The notes beneath the pieces are model-generated. The model was not told where the DNA came from. It did not search any database and saw only the letters and a program-made list of their open reading frames with translations. The translations under genes and the position numbers were made by a program. Of a DNA stretch of 64,000 bases, positions 11,047 to 21,869 are shown one piece after another; within the stretch, counting starts at the first letter, position 1, and each line of letters begins with the position of its first letter. The stretch lies in assembly GCA_036346355.1 (NCBI GenBank), contig CM070569.1:42324276-42388275 (forward strand), in the 5' to 3' direction. This DNA is from Rhipidocladum racemiflorum (lineage: Eukaryota > Streptophyta > Magnoliopsida > Poales > Poaceae).

Positions 11047-11920
11047 TGATGGGCACGACGGCCTGATCTTCCGATAGGTGGAGGTAAGTCGATTGGTGGA
11101 GACTCGATGTTGATGATCCGGCTTCCGATCAGAACCAATCCAAACCCTGCAATCGCTACACCACGGCTCTGATGGTTATCAACCACGCGCAAACATGGTT
11201 GACCTCGCCAAGAAGGCCTATCCTTGCATGCGAATCGAGAACACAAGCAAGAACGTAGAAGAAGCAATCTGAAATTGCGAATTATATTAAGCACACGAGT
11301 TGGGGTTTCACAAACCGAAGATCAGCGAAAAACTGACAGAGTGTCTAGTCGAAATCTAAGCAAAACCCACCAATGAAAGCGGCGGCTATAGGATATATGG
11401 CTAGGGGGCGTGTGGGGGAAACCCTAGGGTTGTGTGCGGCTGGAGGGGGGGCGCACACAACCTGGGCTTGGCCCATGCATGCTTACAAGGCCCAAAAACA
11501 GCCCAAAACAGGAATTTCGTGCATTGTTTTGATGATTCCTGCCGACTCACGATGAATCTAGAGCTGAGACCAGATCCATTGGAAAGATCTCTTCGTTATC
11601 TTTCTTACAAGTACAAGAACGCCTCCATTGGACTCTGTATGAGAAAGTTATGCCCGTTTTAGTGAGGTGTTGTCCGCTAACTCCGAACTGAACTCGGAGT
11701 CTGAATTGTGGATGTCTTGGCCTTCGGATTGACTTGGCGTGCTTCTCCCATGTTCCTAAGCAGTAATACATCACAAATATTTAGTAGCATCCCATTCTCA
11801 ATAATATTATTGTAATGAATATCGAGAAACGAGCTCACCTCATGATTTAATTGACGTGCACGAGCTCTAGTCACAGGACCATGATATATGCGTGTATCCA
11901 AAGGAGTGATGTCATCATCA
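11047..11920 (-). repeat. 5' LTR of the CRM-like element
   Basis: Matches the 3' LTR over its whole length and carries the TGATG/CATCA ends. It contains the same C-terminal integrase-like coding sequence, here without an upstream frame. On the element strand it is followed, after a 2-base spacer, by the primer-binding site. The + strand after 11920 repeats the target duplication CTACC. Confidence 0.93.
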
Positions 11921-11925
11921 CTACC

Positions 11926-12141
11926 AGTTGGGCAAAGTTCACATGGGCACAAAGAAAACCAAAAATCCTCTCTAAATACTTATGGGTGAGGCATTCCTCC
12001 ACCCCTTACTTATAGCACACTGGAAGCAACCTCCACCCTTAGATGACAACTTGACCCTCAAGAATCCTCATCAAAGGCTGAGTTTGACTCCCTCACTCAC
12101 ACATGGGCTAACCCACAACCCAATAACACAATGGATTTTAT

Positions 12142-12188
<47 letters not shown>

Positions 12189-14290
12189 CTTAACCACTAC
12201 TCCACCCGCGAACCCTTGATCCAACGATCCTCATTCGCTTGAGTAGGGCTTAAGTTAGCATCTCCTCTATCCACTTGCCCTCTCAGCTTGCAGGCACTCC
12301 TAGCCTCGGTCATCCTCCGGCGACAGCTTGACCGTCTGGACCTTAGCTCTCCCAGCCTAGTCCCGATCTCGTCCACCTCACCATGACCTAGCTCCGAAGT
12401 TCTGCAACCATCACAGACAAGGGAAACACACCACATAGTATTGCTCAAAATGATAAGCAAAAGTAATCAGCTGAGCAATCACACATCTAAGGATCCCACC
12501 TTAGCTCACAACCAGTCAAGTCCATGACACTTAAAGTTCCGACTTGTCAAGGCCTGACCTTTCATGACTCTGACCTATCATGGCCCGACCTCTTAAGGTT
12601 CCGATCTCTGGTCCTGGTACAACTTATAGCAACTCAAATTGCTCAAAACCAAGGCAAAGTCAAATCAAACTCAACACATGAGCACTACATGCTCAACTAC
12701 AATCAATTACTCATCACACACATAGGTAGACCTCCACATAGTCTTTCAGAAACCTTACCGTGAAAAAGTGAGAATCATGATTCAAAACCTTAAACGCACC
12801 ATTGATTATTCGAAGGACCTCTCTTCCCAATCTATCTGACGTACAGCAGTGATCCTGTCAGGCAAGCCACACATACAATTTGTGCTTGAGCAGTGCCCAG
12901 AATTTCCACAGAGACCTATGGCAAGGAACAGAAATTGAACCCATAGAAATAGAGCTATTTTACGGTACACTAAATTTATTATGTATGGTTCATTTTTTTC
13001 AATCAAATGTACCATATTAGTTATTATTTACTTATGCTTTCTTTGATGGTAAAATAGTAAGAATACCCTTAGCAAATCAATAACTAAATATAATTTCTAT
13101 TATTCATTATATACTATCAGCATAATATATCATAAAAATTCTATAGCCCCCCACGAGAGTAGCTTTTATCGGCCGTCCACTTCCCGTCGGCCGTCCACTG
13201 CCAGAGCCACTGATCCGCAACCCCGTGCCGCGATTGGTCATGCCTGGCTTATGGTCATGGATTCATGGCCCAACGCGCACTTAGCTGAAGCCCAGTCATG
13301 TACAGACTATTCCCCCTGAGAGAGAAACTGCTTTTTCCCCTGAGATAGAAACTGCGAACTGCTTTTAGGCTGGACATGAAATACAGTGCTCCTAACATTC
13401 TAGCCTGTGTCGTCAGTTGCAGTATGGTATACTTATATGCCAGTACGATGTGACATAACCCTTTTGCCTGTGCGCAACCCTCCAACAAATCCACCAGAAA
13501 CCGAGGGCTGAGAGGTGCGAAATCCGTTGTTTCTCTCAGAGGAAAAAAAGCCTTTTGACTGAGAAAAGCTAAAAAGCACTGGGGACGTGTTTGGAGTGGG
13601 ATCTTAGCTCACACCTTTCACGTCAAATCGTTGCAGCTTGCAAAAAGATTATTAGCCGGGAGCAAGATTAGTCGAGAGAGCAGGAGGGCCTTTTCTAGTG
13701 CATGTCGTACCAGCACCTCCAGCCTCTCAATTGCTGGGTGAACCAGCTGGAAGAGAAATCAGCACAGATCTTCCTGAGTGCACAGATGTTAGTGCAGCAT
13801 CTAAATCTTCGAGAACCAGCACCAAGAATATCGTACTAGTACGTATTTGCATGCTTAATCCTGCTTGCGAACACCCTGCAGACCATCTCATTTCGCTCTG
13901 TTGTTGTGTGGTAAATTGCATGCTAGCTATGCGTCTAGCTACCTACCGACAACTTTGAAGTTTTGGGGGGCCATACGTGTGGTTTTTCTGTCAGCGTAGT
14001 TGCATCTAATCTGACCCTTGGATTAAAATCACAAGAAATTTTCAGACGCATGTAAAGTCGACATTAGCACACAGACGTCTGAAAACGTGTAGACGCATGG
14101 CACGGATTTGTTCGTCATTAAACCTTGCTTAATAATCACTTGAAAGTTGAAACAAGCATGAAGCATCGGCTATCATGAACCCAAAGAAAAACATTAGCAT
14201 GCGGACACTAGCTGTCAGTTTTGCTCGTCCGCACTCCATCAGCAACATGTCAAGCCTGCGTGCGCGCCTTTGCCATCGGTGTAAACTCGA
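11926..14290. other. Repeat-derived intergenic DNA, no gene
   Basis: The part to about 12800 has an LTR-like look: a possible - strand TATAAG near 12010, the CA microsatellite, and short repeated phrases around 12540-12600. From 12800 to 14290 nothing coding was recognised; open frames are short and resemble no family. A short duplicated phrase CGGCCGTCCACT occurs near 13170 and 13189. Confidence 0.4.
12143..12185. repeat. (CA)n microsatellite
   Basis: An uninterrupted run of about 21 CA dinucleotides in non-coding sequence, probably polymorphic. Confidence 0.97.
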
Positions 14291-14304
14291 GGCTGAAGTT
14301 TTGT

Positions 14305-14545
14305 CTAAATTTATAAGACATATTTTTTAATGATTTTATTTATAAATATAAGACGTGTTTTATATTTTAATATAAAATTAGTATGTTATTTTCTTCATAG
14401 CTCTAATAAATATCCATCATTACTTTATACTTTTTATATGTATGCATTAAATATATTGTTTAGTGATAATAATTAAGGGTAATCTAGTAATTTTTAATGT
14501 CTTTTTGGTCTATATACTAAGAATAAATATGTCTTATAAACTTGG
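14305..14545. mobile_element. Stowaway-like MITE remnant
   Basis: The left arm has AATTTATAAGACATATTTT and the right arm ends ATGTCTTATAAACTTGG, imperfect inverse arms of a grass Stowaway type. The usual CTCCCTCC outer tips are eroded on both sides, so borders are approximate. It lies immediately left of a better-preserved Stowaway. Confidence 0.6.
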
Positions 14546-14555
14546 AAGAAGAAAG

Positions 14556-14820
14556 TACTCCCTCCGGTCATAAATAGTAGTCGGTTTGGGATGCTGCAGA
14601 CTTTTGAAAGTTTAGATATTTATATATGTTTTTAAATATTTAGATTGGATGGGTGAAAAACTGAAAATCATATATATAGATTCATCTCGAAACGTACTTT
14701 CGTATTATTATAATTTTATTTGATTTTTTAAATATATTACAGTATAAATCGGTGATATTGTTGAGTTTTAGGGACCGTGTCAATATTCAAAACGACTACT
14801 ATTTGCGACTGGAGGGAATA
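14556..14820. mobile_element. Stowaway MITE with TA duplication
   Basis: Starts TA-CTCCCTCCGGTCATAAATAG and ends with the inverse ATTTGCGACTGGAGGGAA-TA. The TA at both borders is the Tc1/mariner target duplication, and the CTCCCTCC tip is diagnostic of Stowaway. Length about 260 bp, no coding capacity. Confidence 0.9.
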
Positions 14821-14849
14821 TATAACAATAACAACTCTGCATTGAGAAT

Positions 14850-14990
14850 CGAGTATAGCTCAGTTGGCAAGGAGTGAGTGTCGGTCTCTTGCCCATCCGA
14901 GTTCGAATTTTAAGATACATCTAGGTGTTCACCCCTTTTTAGTGATTGCTAGAGCTCTGGCCAAAAATAATTTTAGAAAAGAAAAAACAA
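14850..14990 (+). mobile_element. tRNA-derived SINE fragment
   Basis: GAGTATAGCTCAGTTGG matches a Pol III A box and GAGTTCGAATTTT, about 35 bases further on, matches a B box. The spacing is tRNA-like but no cloverleaf can be drawn. A 3' segment, AGTGATTGCTAGAGCTCTGG, is shared with the retroposon near 61600 on the other strand, suggesting one SINE family of the Au type. Confidence 0.6.
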
Positions 14991-16440
14991 GTCTGCACTT
15001 CCCCTATTTGTTTCACAGAAAACTACGTGCCGTCAGCGGTGTCGCTAGCGGCCATGGGCCATGGGTCATCAGGTGCCGGCGCCCCACCTAACAACCAGCC
15101 TCTGCAACAATCACTCTCCATTACAAGTTTTTGGCTTTTTTCACGTTGTCTAATTATTTTTTTGTGTAAGTTTGACTCTGTTAGAACGAAATTATAAATC
15201 TAGTCTCATTCTCGACCACAAAATAATCATGATGCAATATGTGTTATCTGCTGCGGTAGGAAGCACGATAAATCCACTTGCTGTGGTAAAGGAGTGCAGT
15301 AGGTGTCTACCACCACTTCTGCGGTTAAGAAGAGACCAAATTTACAATTTTATTCGAATAAGACGCAAACTTACAGGGAAATAAAAAACTATACCAACGG
15401 ACCAGAAAAACCAAAGCTTCCTCCGTTGTTGCAGTATCAATCAACGATATGATCATTATAATTTGAGGCACTACTAAACACTAGGATCAGGATGTAAAAG
15501 GGCTGCACTGCTGCTAGGGGCCATTCGGATTGGACGAGAAGGATTTGATTGGGATTTTAGTTTTAAATTGTATCTCCTGCCATCCTTGACCATTCAAGTC
15601 TGTGTGCTAAAAGCCTAATAAGTATATTTTCGAGAGAAAAAGCCTAAAAAGCATATGTGACTTTGCGCACTTAAATATTGCAACCGTCCGGCTCAACCTG
15701 TAGCTTAGTGAACTTTCCCATCATGACATACAGAATGCGCCTAATTATTAGTTAGTTTATGACCAACAGTTCCTAAATTATTAGCAGAACTGTGTACAAA
15801 ATCGCCTAGTCACAGTGGAAATCAAATCATACTGGCGTGCAGTGTCCAATTCCAACATGCAAACCTTCAAATCAGCTCCAGCTAGCAAAACGAGTGAAGT
15901 CTAATAAGTAGATTCAGTACACATTACGCAACCAAGAGGTCCGACCGTCTAAGGAATGAAAACGAAATGAACACTCACGGCAACGTCGTCACTCGTCAGG
16001 CATAAATCTCCGTTTGTGTTATACACAAATATACTATTAATAAGTAGATGATCCGGGCCTCCCGGGTCTAGAGGATAAGAATTAATCTACAAGATTAGTT
16101 TAATAGCATGGGATTGACGGCATACTGTTTGGTCTTTAGAGAGTAGTCGTACTGATCAATCCCAATACCAATCAAAAATAGACAAAGAACCATCGTAAAT
16201 ATATAAACACAAGATATATAATATACTCAAACTCTTTATTAATTGTAGATTATAGAGATTGATTATTTTTGTAAAATAGAGTACTATATTTATAACCAAA
16301 ATCTCTCAAAAGTAATTTTAGCATTCGTCCACTGAAACTAAAGATTCAATTATATATCAGCACATATTCCTGTTATATCAGCAACGGCGTCGCGCGGCCT
16401 TAATTATATATCTCGCGCTGTCGGTCGATCCTCTCACTCG
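14991..16440. other. Intergenic DNA, no gene seen
   Basis: No open frame with family resemblance and no clear element borders. Toward 16300 the sequence becomes the distal promoter of the second RING gene. Confidence 0.4.
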
Positions 16441-16443
16441 CTA

Positions 16444-16453
16444 GTCACGTGAC
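16444..16453. promoter_or_regulatory. G-box palindrome upstream of RING gene
   Basis: GTCACGTGAC is a perfect 10-bp palindrome with the CACGTG G-box core, about 380 bp upstream of the RING start. It is followed by another ACGT core (CTCACGTC). bZIP and bHLH factors bind such sites. Occupancy is not shown. Confidence 0.55.
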
Positions 16454-16582
16454 TCACGTCCCCGCCAGGTTCAAGAAACATAGACGACGCCGCGGGACCC
16501 ACGCGGGCTCACGGCTCACCTCACCTTTGCGCGCCGTGTCGTCGAAGCCTCAGCTCGACCACCACCACCCACCTCCCTATGA

Positions 16583-16590
16583 TATATATT
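16583..16590 (+). promoter_or_regulatory. Probable TATA box of second RING gene
   Basis: TATATATT in the only AT-rich patch of an otherwise GC-rich upstream region, 240 bp before the start codon. It implies a leader of about 210 bases. Confidence 0.5.
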
Positions 16591-16829
16591 GGACGCGGCG
16601 CCCCTTTGCCCCAGCAAACGCGCGCGACCTAAAGAAAAAAAAAAGAGACATCTCCGCTTGCTCCGGCCGCTAAGCTCGCAGCTTCGCGTTCACTGCACCC
16701 AGAATTCCATCCAAGTCGCCGGCTAGGGGGTAGTATACAGCAACTGGTGCGGCCGCAGCTGCTGCTTCCGCCGGCGCCGAGGAGCCAAGAGCTCATTTGG
16801 TGGGAGGAGACGAGGGCCGGGTTTTTAAA

Positions 16830-17348
16830 ATGAGCGCAGCCAACTCGTGGCTCTTCGCGGACAGCTCCAGGTACAGCACCCGCGCGCGGCTGCTGTTCAT
16901 GGGGCTCTCCTTCACCATCGGCATCCTCACCTTCCTCTTCTACCTCGCCGTCTGGTGCACCTGCAGACGCCGCCGCCGCCGTCAACAACAGCTCAGCGTG
17001 GGGGCGGAGGAGGCCGGCGCGCCGGCGGCCGACCTCGGCATGAGCGCCGCCGCGATCGCCGCGCTCCCGACGTTCGCGTACGAGGGCCCCGCCTCGCTGG
17101 CGGAGGCGGGGGTACCGGCGTTGGACTGCGCGGTGTGCCTCGGGCAGGTGGAGGCCGGCGAGAAGGTGCGGCGGCTGCCCAAGTGCGCGCATTTGTTCCA
17201 CGTCGAGTGCGTCGACGCCTGGCTTCGCGCGCACTCCACGTGCCCCATATGCCGCGCCGCCGTCGGCCCCGTCGCGGCCGCCCCAGCCAAGAAGGCAAGC
17301 GCCGGCACCGACACGACCCCGGCGGCAGAGGCACTGCCACCTGTCTAG
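16830..17348 (+). CDS. ATL-type RING-H2 E3 ubiquitin ligase
   Basis: A 172-residue single-exon protein. The ATG at 16830 is the first methionine in frame; the sequence before it lacks an ATG. A transmembrane segment spans about residues 20-43 and is followed by a basic stretch (RRRRRR, 46-51) that should face the cytosol. A GLD-like region (DLGMSAAAIAALP, 68-80) comes next. The RING-H2 has C100, C103, C119, H121, H124, C127, C138 and C141 with the ATL tryptophan at W131. A low-complexity Ala/Pro tail of about 30 residues follows. The role is membrane-bound ubiquitin ligation; the target is unknown. It shares the fold with the gene at 841 but little else, so it is a separate paralogue rather than a recent tandem copy. 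Confidence 0.9.
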   Translation: MSAANSWLFADSSRYSTRARLLFMGLSFTIGILTFLFYLAVWCTCRRRRRRQQQLSVGAEEAGAPAADLGMSAAAIAALPTFAYEGPASLAEAGVPALDCAVCLGQVEAGEKVRRLPKCAHLFHVECVDAWLRAHSTCPICRAAVGPVAAAPAKKASAGTDTTPAAEALPPV

Positions 17349-17712
17349 TGTCGTGTGGCTGGATCGCCGCCTTGGGAAGGGTGAACACATGATTGGAGAA
17401 TAGAGTACTAGTATTGAGTATTGACTAGGGTGTAACCTAGGATATAGAGGCCTAATTAAGGGGATTTATTGGTTCGTGCGTACATGTACAGCTATAAGTG
17501 ACGTCAACTTACGCTACCGCTACTGCTACTGCTACTTCCCAGCTGAGCTGTTGCGAATTTTGATTGATTGAATGAATCTAGTAAGGGTACAACCACAAGT
17601 TCACAACACATGTTGTCGCGAGCCTCTCGTTTCCTTTCGCCCCGTTCTCGCCACCTCCGCGGTCGGGAACAACGATTTTGTTGCACGGTTCAGTTCCCTC
17701 GTCAGTCGTCGG

Positions 17713-18066
17713 CAGGGTCACAAAATCATAAGCTCTCAAAAATCGTGATTTTCAATCATATCGAACTGATTCGAAACCATACACTGATCAGTAAATAAGT
17801 TGAATTCAAAAATTTTGAAAAAATGTATGCGATATAAGAAAATCGAAACCCGGAGAAAACTGAGCAATTTTCGTCCAAAAGATTTCACTCGTCGATTGAT
17901 TTTTTCGAGGAAACCGATTGGTTTTTCAAAAAACCGATCAATTTTTTGTTTTTTTAATTTGTTTGTTCAAACGCTCGGTTTTAAAAAATTTCAGTTTTTA
18001 ACGATTTTTATGATAAATTAGTATCACAGGATCTGATTTTCAATTAAAAAACAATTTAATTAACCT
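17713..18066 (+). mobile_element. hAT MITE, CAGGGTTCAC family, copy 1 (decayed)
   Basis: Starts CAGGGTCACAAAATC and aligns along its whole length with the copies at 39225 (inverse) and 59405. The interior is rich in AAACCGATYGAAAA-type motifs. The right end (AATTTAATTAACCT) is degraded and no target duplication is visible, so it looks like the oldest of the three. Confidence 0.7.
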
Positions 18067-19578
18067 CCGCGTTTGCGCGTACTAGCACAAGCAAACGCGG
18101 CCGCGTCCCCGGCCGGCTGCTTCCTTGCCCCGCTTTAGACTTCTAGTCGGCTGTGAAATCTCCCCGATTCTTTTCTTGCTCTGAGCGGAATCGACTGTGT
18201 ACTCGGCTAATTCCTAGTCGTCGCCCCCGACGAAGTCCGAGTATCCATTCGTTTCGTGCGTCTTTACGACAAGTTTGGTTTGGCCATCAGATGGTCCGGT
18301 CGCCGATAAAAAAAATCTAAGTATGTATCATGTATTGAGTTATATATACCAATCAATTCACTCAAAAGTTTAAAGTAATGAGGAAAGATGTGTAAGGGTG
18401 GAATAGAAGTAAGCTGTAATTATTAAATTTTGTTAATTGCACCAATCAGACCTTGAATTTAAGGATTTTTTTTTTTGTCTCTGATACAATATTGAGTTAC
18501 ATGCACCAGTCAGTTTATCTAAAAGCTTAATCTGGTGAAGAAAGATAGCCAATTCACTTATACTTTAACACCATGTTTGATTTAAGTCATGGGATCAAAC
18601 GATTTCAGACTAATTTATTCTTCTTTTCAGCTAAAGCAATAGGGAGATCGAGATCAGGTCGTCTCGCAAGATTTATCGGACGAACCCATCCCTCAAGGAG
18701 ACGGACAAAGTCGTCCACGGCCTCAATCCAAACACATCGTGTATATATGTATCTGTCCGTAAATCTGTCCACTGTCGGATTACAGCGATTACCTTTTCTT
18801 TCCGGTCGTTTCATTTCCTACGATACTTTGGCCTTTTATCTGGGAGTGCTGAGAGCCTGTGATGGGTGGTGGTATGAGCGGGGGCTGGAATCATACGAGA
18901 CTCGCTGACCCCCTTTATTTCCGTCTTTCGCAAAGCGAGTGAGGCTCTCCTCTCCTCCATCGTCGGTTTCCTTTTGTATCGGAGCCCGTGGCTTTAGCAT
19001 CTCCAGCTGTGCGCATTGCGTACTGCGTATTTGCCCGCTGCGAGGAAGCTGCGTGTATATTTATGATTATCTTGAGCTGATGCTACGCTACTGGGTTCTC
19101 CATCAATTGGCACTGCTATAGAATTGGACAACACTATCGCTTCGTCTGTATTGGTTTGTAATTTTTGAGGAAAAAATCGATTGTGATATGTGTATATAAT
19201 CTGCAAATTTTAGAAACGAAGTCATCACGAACGATTCTTATCTTCATGCAAGGAAAGCCCATTGTCTCTCTCCCACGTATTGAATGCTCTGTCCACCGCT
19301 TCTCGTTTGCTGCATGGATGGTACTACGATAAGGCAAATGCGGCCGAACGTAAAGTCGATTTTACTGTTCGGTATTGAGGGGGACATTTCCATCGCTTGG
19401 AGCACGGGATATTCCCAGTGAGTTTCAGGATCTGTTCCGGTTGTACAGCCTGAAAAGCCATTGATATTTCTACTGTACGAACCTGAACGCTGTAAGTATC
19501 GCACCATACAACATGAGCCTATGATTGTTATAAGATTTTGTATTATATTTATTAACAATTGACACGAGTTGCATGATG
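18067..19578. other. Intergenic DNA, no gene seen
   Basis: GC-rich islands at 18060-18300 and 18640-18960 have no recognisable coding region. No element borders were resolved. The part closest to 19578 may be decayed CACTA sequence belonging to the protease region that follows. Confidence 0.35.
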
Positions 19579-20257
19579 ATGAGGCTGCGAGACGCGACGT
19601 ATCGATATTCAGTTGGGTTTGTGGACCCCGACATGGTGTCTTTGACCATGGCTAGACTTGAATTGAAGTTTGTTGCCAACTATATCAAACACGCATTTAA
19701 TGCTAAGGTGAAAAAGGATTTTATTCTCTTTCTATACCATAAAGAGTAAGTACTGCTCTGATGACTTTACCTTTTAATTACTTGTACGCACGTAAACCAT
19801 ATATGAACTTATTGTTCTTGCACTGCATACTATTTTGAAAGCAATTATTGGGTTCTACTTGCGGTCGCTTCGAAGGAAAATAAAGTCTACACTATTAACT
19901 CGTTCGAGAAGAGACCAATGGCCTACGCGATTAAGGCTGTTTTGCATAAGTAAATACATTTCTCTAAAATAATACTTTATGTAATTAACTATATTCATTT
20001 TTTTCTCAATAACATCTCTCTAATATATGTAGAGTTTTCTCGTTGTACGTTGCTGAAGGAGGGCAATACGATGACAAACTACACGACCAGTTTGAGTGAA
20101 AGCACTTTAAGGTACAAATCCTTAGCATATGATTTTTTTTCTGACATCTAATGTTCATCTCCTAATTTGATTTTCTTTCTTCATAGTGTCATCAACTGGG
20201 GTGCGATGACTTTTGTGATTTCTATGTTATGCATCACATGATGAACCTGATCGGCAC

Positions 20258-20917
20258 TAGGGGTGGAATCGAGCCGAGCCGAGTTCGGCTCGTTGCATAC
20301 ATCGAGCTCAATCTTGAGCTCGGCTCGGGCTCGCTCGAGCCTCGAGCCGGCTCGCGAGCCGGCCTACAAGGGCACTGGCAAGGGCCTAAATGCCCTTCAT
20401 TCTCACAAAAAACGAAGCTCCTCCATCCATTCTCACCGTTCTCAGGCTCCAGCCGCCTCTAGGGTTCGGTTAAGAAGCAATTTCACATTTATGGGACGCC
20501 TTTTTAAGCACATATGGTTAGACTGCTCTTTCAGTTTATAAAACTGCAAACATGTAATCTGAAAAAAGAATACTCCGCTTACTTTTATCTGTGCAAAAGT
20601 AATCAGTAGACCCAATACAAGACATTTGAAGTACTAAGAAGAGTAAACTCAAAAAGTAATGTAAGACAAGCATTGCTCATTAGATGTCTAGCATTGGGTA
20701 TAATAATTACTGTATTGTGAATTCATACCTTATATAACTCAATGACTGTCGAGCCTAACGAGCCGCTCACGAGCTGGCTCGGGCTCGGCTCGTTGGCCAA
20801 GCGAGCCAGGCGGTAGGCTCGGGCTCGGCTCGTTGGCCATGCGAGCCGAGCCGAGCCGCACCGAGCCGAGCCGAGCCCGAGCCGAGCCTCGAGCCTCGAG
20901 CTAAAATTCCACCCCTA
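20258..20917. mobile_element. hAT element inserted in protease exon, 8-bp duplication
   Basis: Terminal inverted repeats TAGGGGTGGAAT and ATTCCACCCCTA are exact over 12 bp. The 8-bp duplication ATCGGCAC flanks it (20250-20257 and 20918-20925), diagnostic of hAT. Subterminal regions are dense in GAGCC/GGCTC motifs, with long runs of CGAGC repeats at both ends (about 20272-20360 and 20750-20900). It is 660 bp with no transposase, so non-autonomous. Removing it and one duplication restores the interrupted frame of the protease exon. Confidence 0.93.
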
Positions 20918-20951
20918 ATCGGCACCTCATACATGTTCCCTAAGGTATATA

Positions 20952-21002
20952 TGTATACATGCATAATAAGCTCAGCCCATGTATACATGCATAATAAGCT
21001 CA
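20952..21002. repeat. 28-bp tandem duplication
   Basis: GTATACATGCATAATAAGCT continuing CAG occurs at 20952 and again at 20980, exact, with a 5-base spacer. It lies in what would be an intron of the decayed protease gene. Confidence 0.85.
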
Positions 21003-21339
21003 GTCTTTTACGTACTAATTTTAAAACTTAAATTAGTGAAGTAGTTTCTATTTTGCAGAAACTCAATATCCTCCGCGCAGAGGCTATACAACAAAGATAT
21101 TAACAAACTATGAGACCACATATGCATGTGGTACTGAACAAAGGTCATAGTAGAGGATGGTAGGTATAGAGACGACAAAGTGTCCTACTAGTTCATATAT
21201 ATGTTGTAAATAATATTATCATGTGAATGTGATGTCTACTGTGAATGTGATATATATGATTGTACTATGAATGTGATATGTGTACTGTGAATGTGAATGT
21301 TATGTGCTATGTATAAGTATTATGAATGTTCTGTAATAT

Positions 21340-21463
21340 TTTCATATTGTGAATGTATGTATACTGTGATTTGTATAGTGATACTATAGATTTGGGGCTA
21401 TTTTCATATTGTGAATGTATGTATACTGTGATTTGTATAGTGATACTATAGATTTGGGGCTAT
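21340..21463. repeat. 62-bp exact tandem duplication
   Basis: Two exact 62-bp units, each from TTTTCATATTGTGAATG to TTTGGGGCTA. They follow a stretch (21210-21340) of irregular GTGAATGTGAT repeats, inside the 3' part of the CACTA remnant. Confidence 0.85.
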
Positions 21464-21486
21464 GTTTGGGTGGTGTATAGTCTGTA

Positions 21487-21869
21487 TTGCAATCGATTTT
21501 ATTTAAAAACTGACAAAGATTTATTAAGTATTGCAATCGATTTTATTTAAAAATCGATACATATTTATTGGTATTACAATCGGTTTTATTTAAAAACCGA
21601 CACAGATGTATTTCGCTATTACAATCGGTTTTATTTAAAAACCGACACAGATGTATTGCAATCGGTTTTAGTTACAAACCGATAAAGATAAATACATTCA
21701 TTGCAATCGGTTCTAAGTGGGAACCGATTGTGATGATTGATTATTACTGTCGCGCGAGAACCGACAATGATAAAGCCTCATCATCATTGTCTAAAGACTT
21801 TGTGTCGCTATCAAAACCGACTGTTGTGACGAAAAAGAATCGATTGTGATGTATATTCCTATAGTAGCG
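21487..21869 (+). mobile_element. CACTA 3' end with subterminal repeat array
   Basis: About six units of 40-48 bp, each an imperfect palindrome of the type ATTGCAATCGGTTTT...AAAACCGA, run from 21487 to about 21735, followed by more scattered copies. The array ends with TATTCCTATAGTAGCG at 21869, matching a CACTA terminal repeat (inverse of CACTACTATAGGAATA) with one change. Subterminal repeats like these bind the element's regulatory protein in En/Spm. The matching 5' terminus was not found, so the element is 5'-truncated. Confidence 0.75.

Larger units (their letters stand above)
4395..11920 (-). mobile_element. Complete Ty3/gypsy LTR retrotransposon, CRM-like, inactivated
   Basis: Two LTRs of 873-874 bp bound the element. 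Each begins TGATGA and ends CCCATCA on the element (-) strand, giving a TGATG/CATCA inverted end. The 5-bp target duplication CTACC lies at 4390-4394 and 11921-11925. A primer-binding site for initiator tRNA-Met follows the 5' LTR and a polypurine tract precedes the 3' LTR. Gag, protease, reverse transcriptase, RNase H and integrase occur in that order, the gypsy arrangement. Frames are broken by several stops, one frameshift and a deletion in RNase H. By-eye comparison gives about 44 differences between LTRs (about 5%), suggesting insertion roughly two million years ago under the usual grass LTR clock. The CRM assignment rests on gag style, the Met PBS and coding sequence running into the LTR; it needs phylogeny. 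Confidence 0.93.
19579..21108 (+). pseudogene. CACTA-associated Ulp1-like (C48) protease remnant, split by hAT
   Basis: Four exon-like blocks can be joined in frame with GT-AG borders: 19579-19745, 19842-19949, 20033-20111 and 20187-20257. The last resumes at 20926 after a hAT insertion and ends near 20944 at a GT. The second block reads NYWVLLAVASKENKVYTINSF, the pattern around the catalytic His and Asp of Ulp1-type cysteine proteases found at the end of plant CACTA ORFs. The His position is not conserved and Asp is Asn. The last block has CHQLGCDDFCDFYV, keeping a Gln and the Cys of the catalytic site. A stop interrupts the third block. A further exon-like stretch follows 21058. The gene is inactive. 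Confidence 0.7.

Noticed and set aside
841..17348. The two RING genes as a recent tandem duplication
   Set aside because: Apart from the RING and membrane layout the proteins differ throughout, and 15.6 kb of unrelated DNA separates them.
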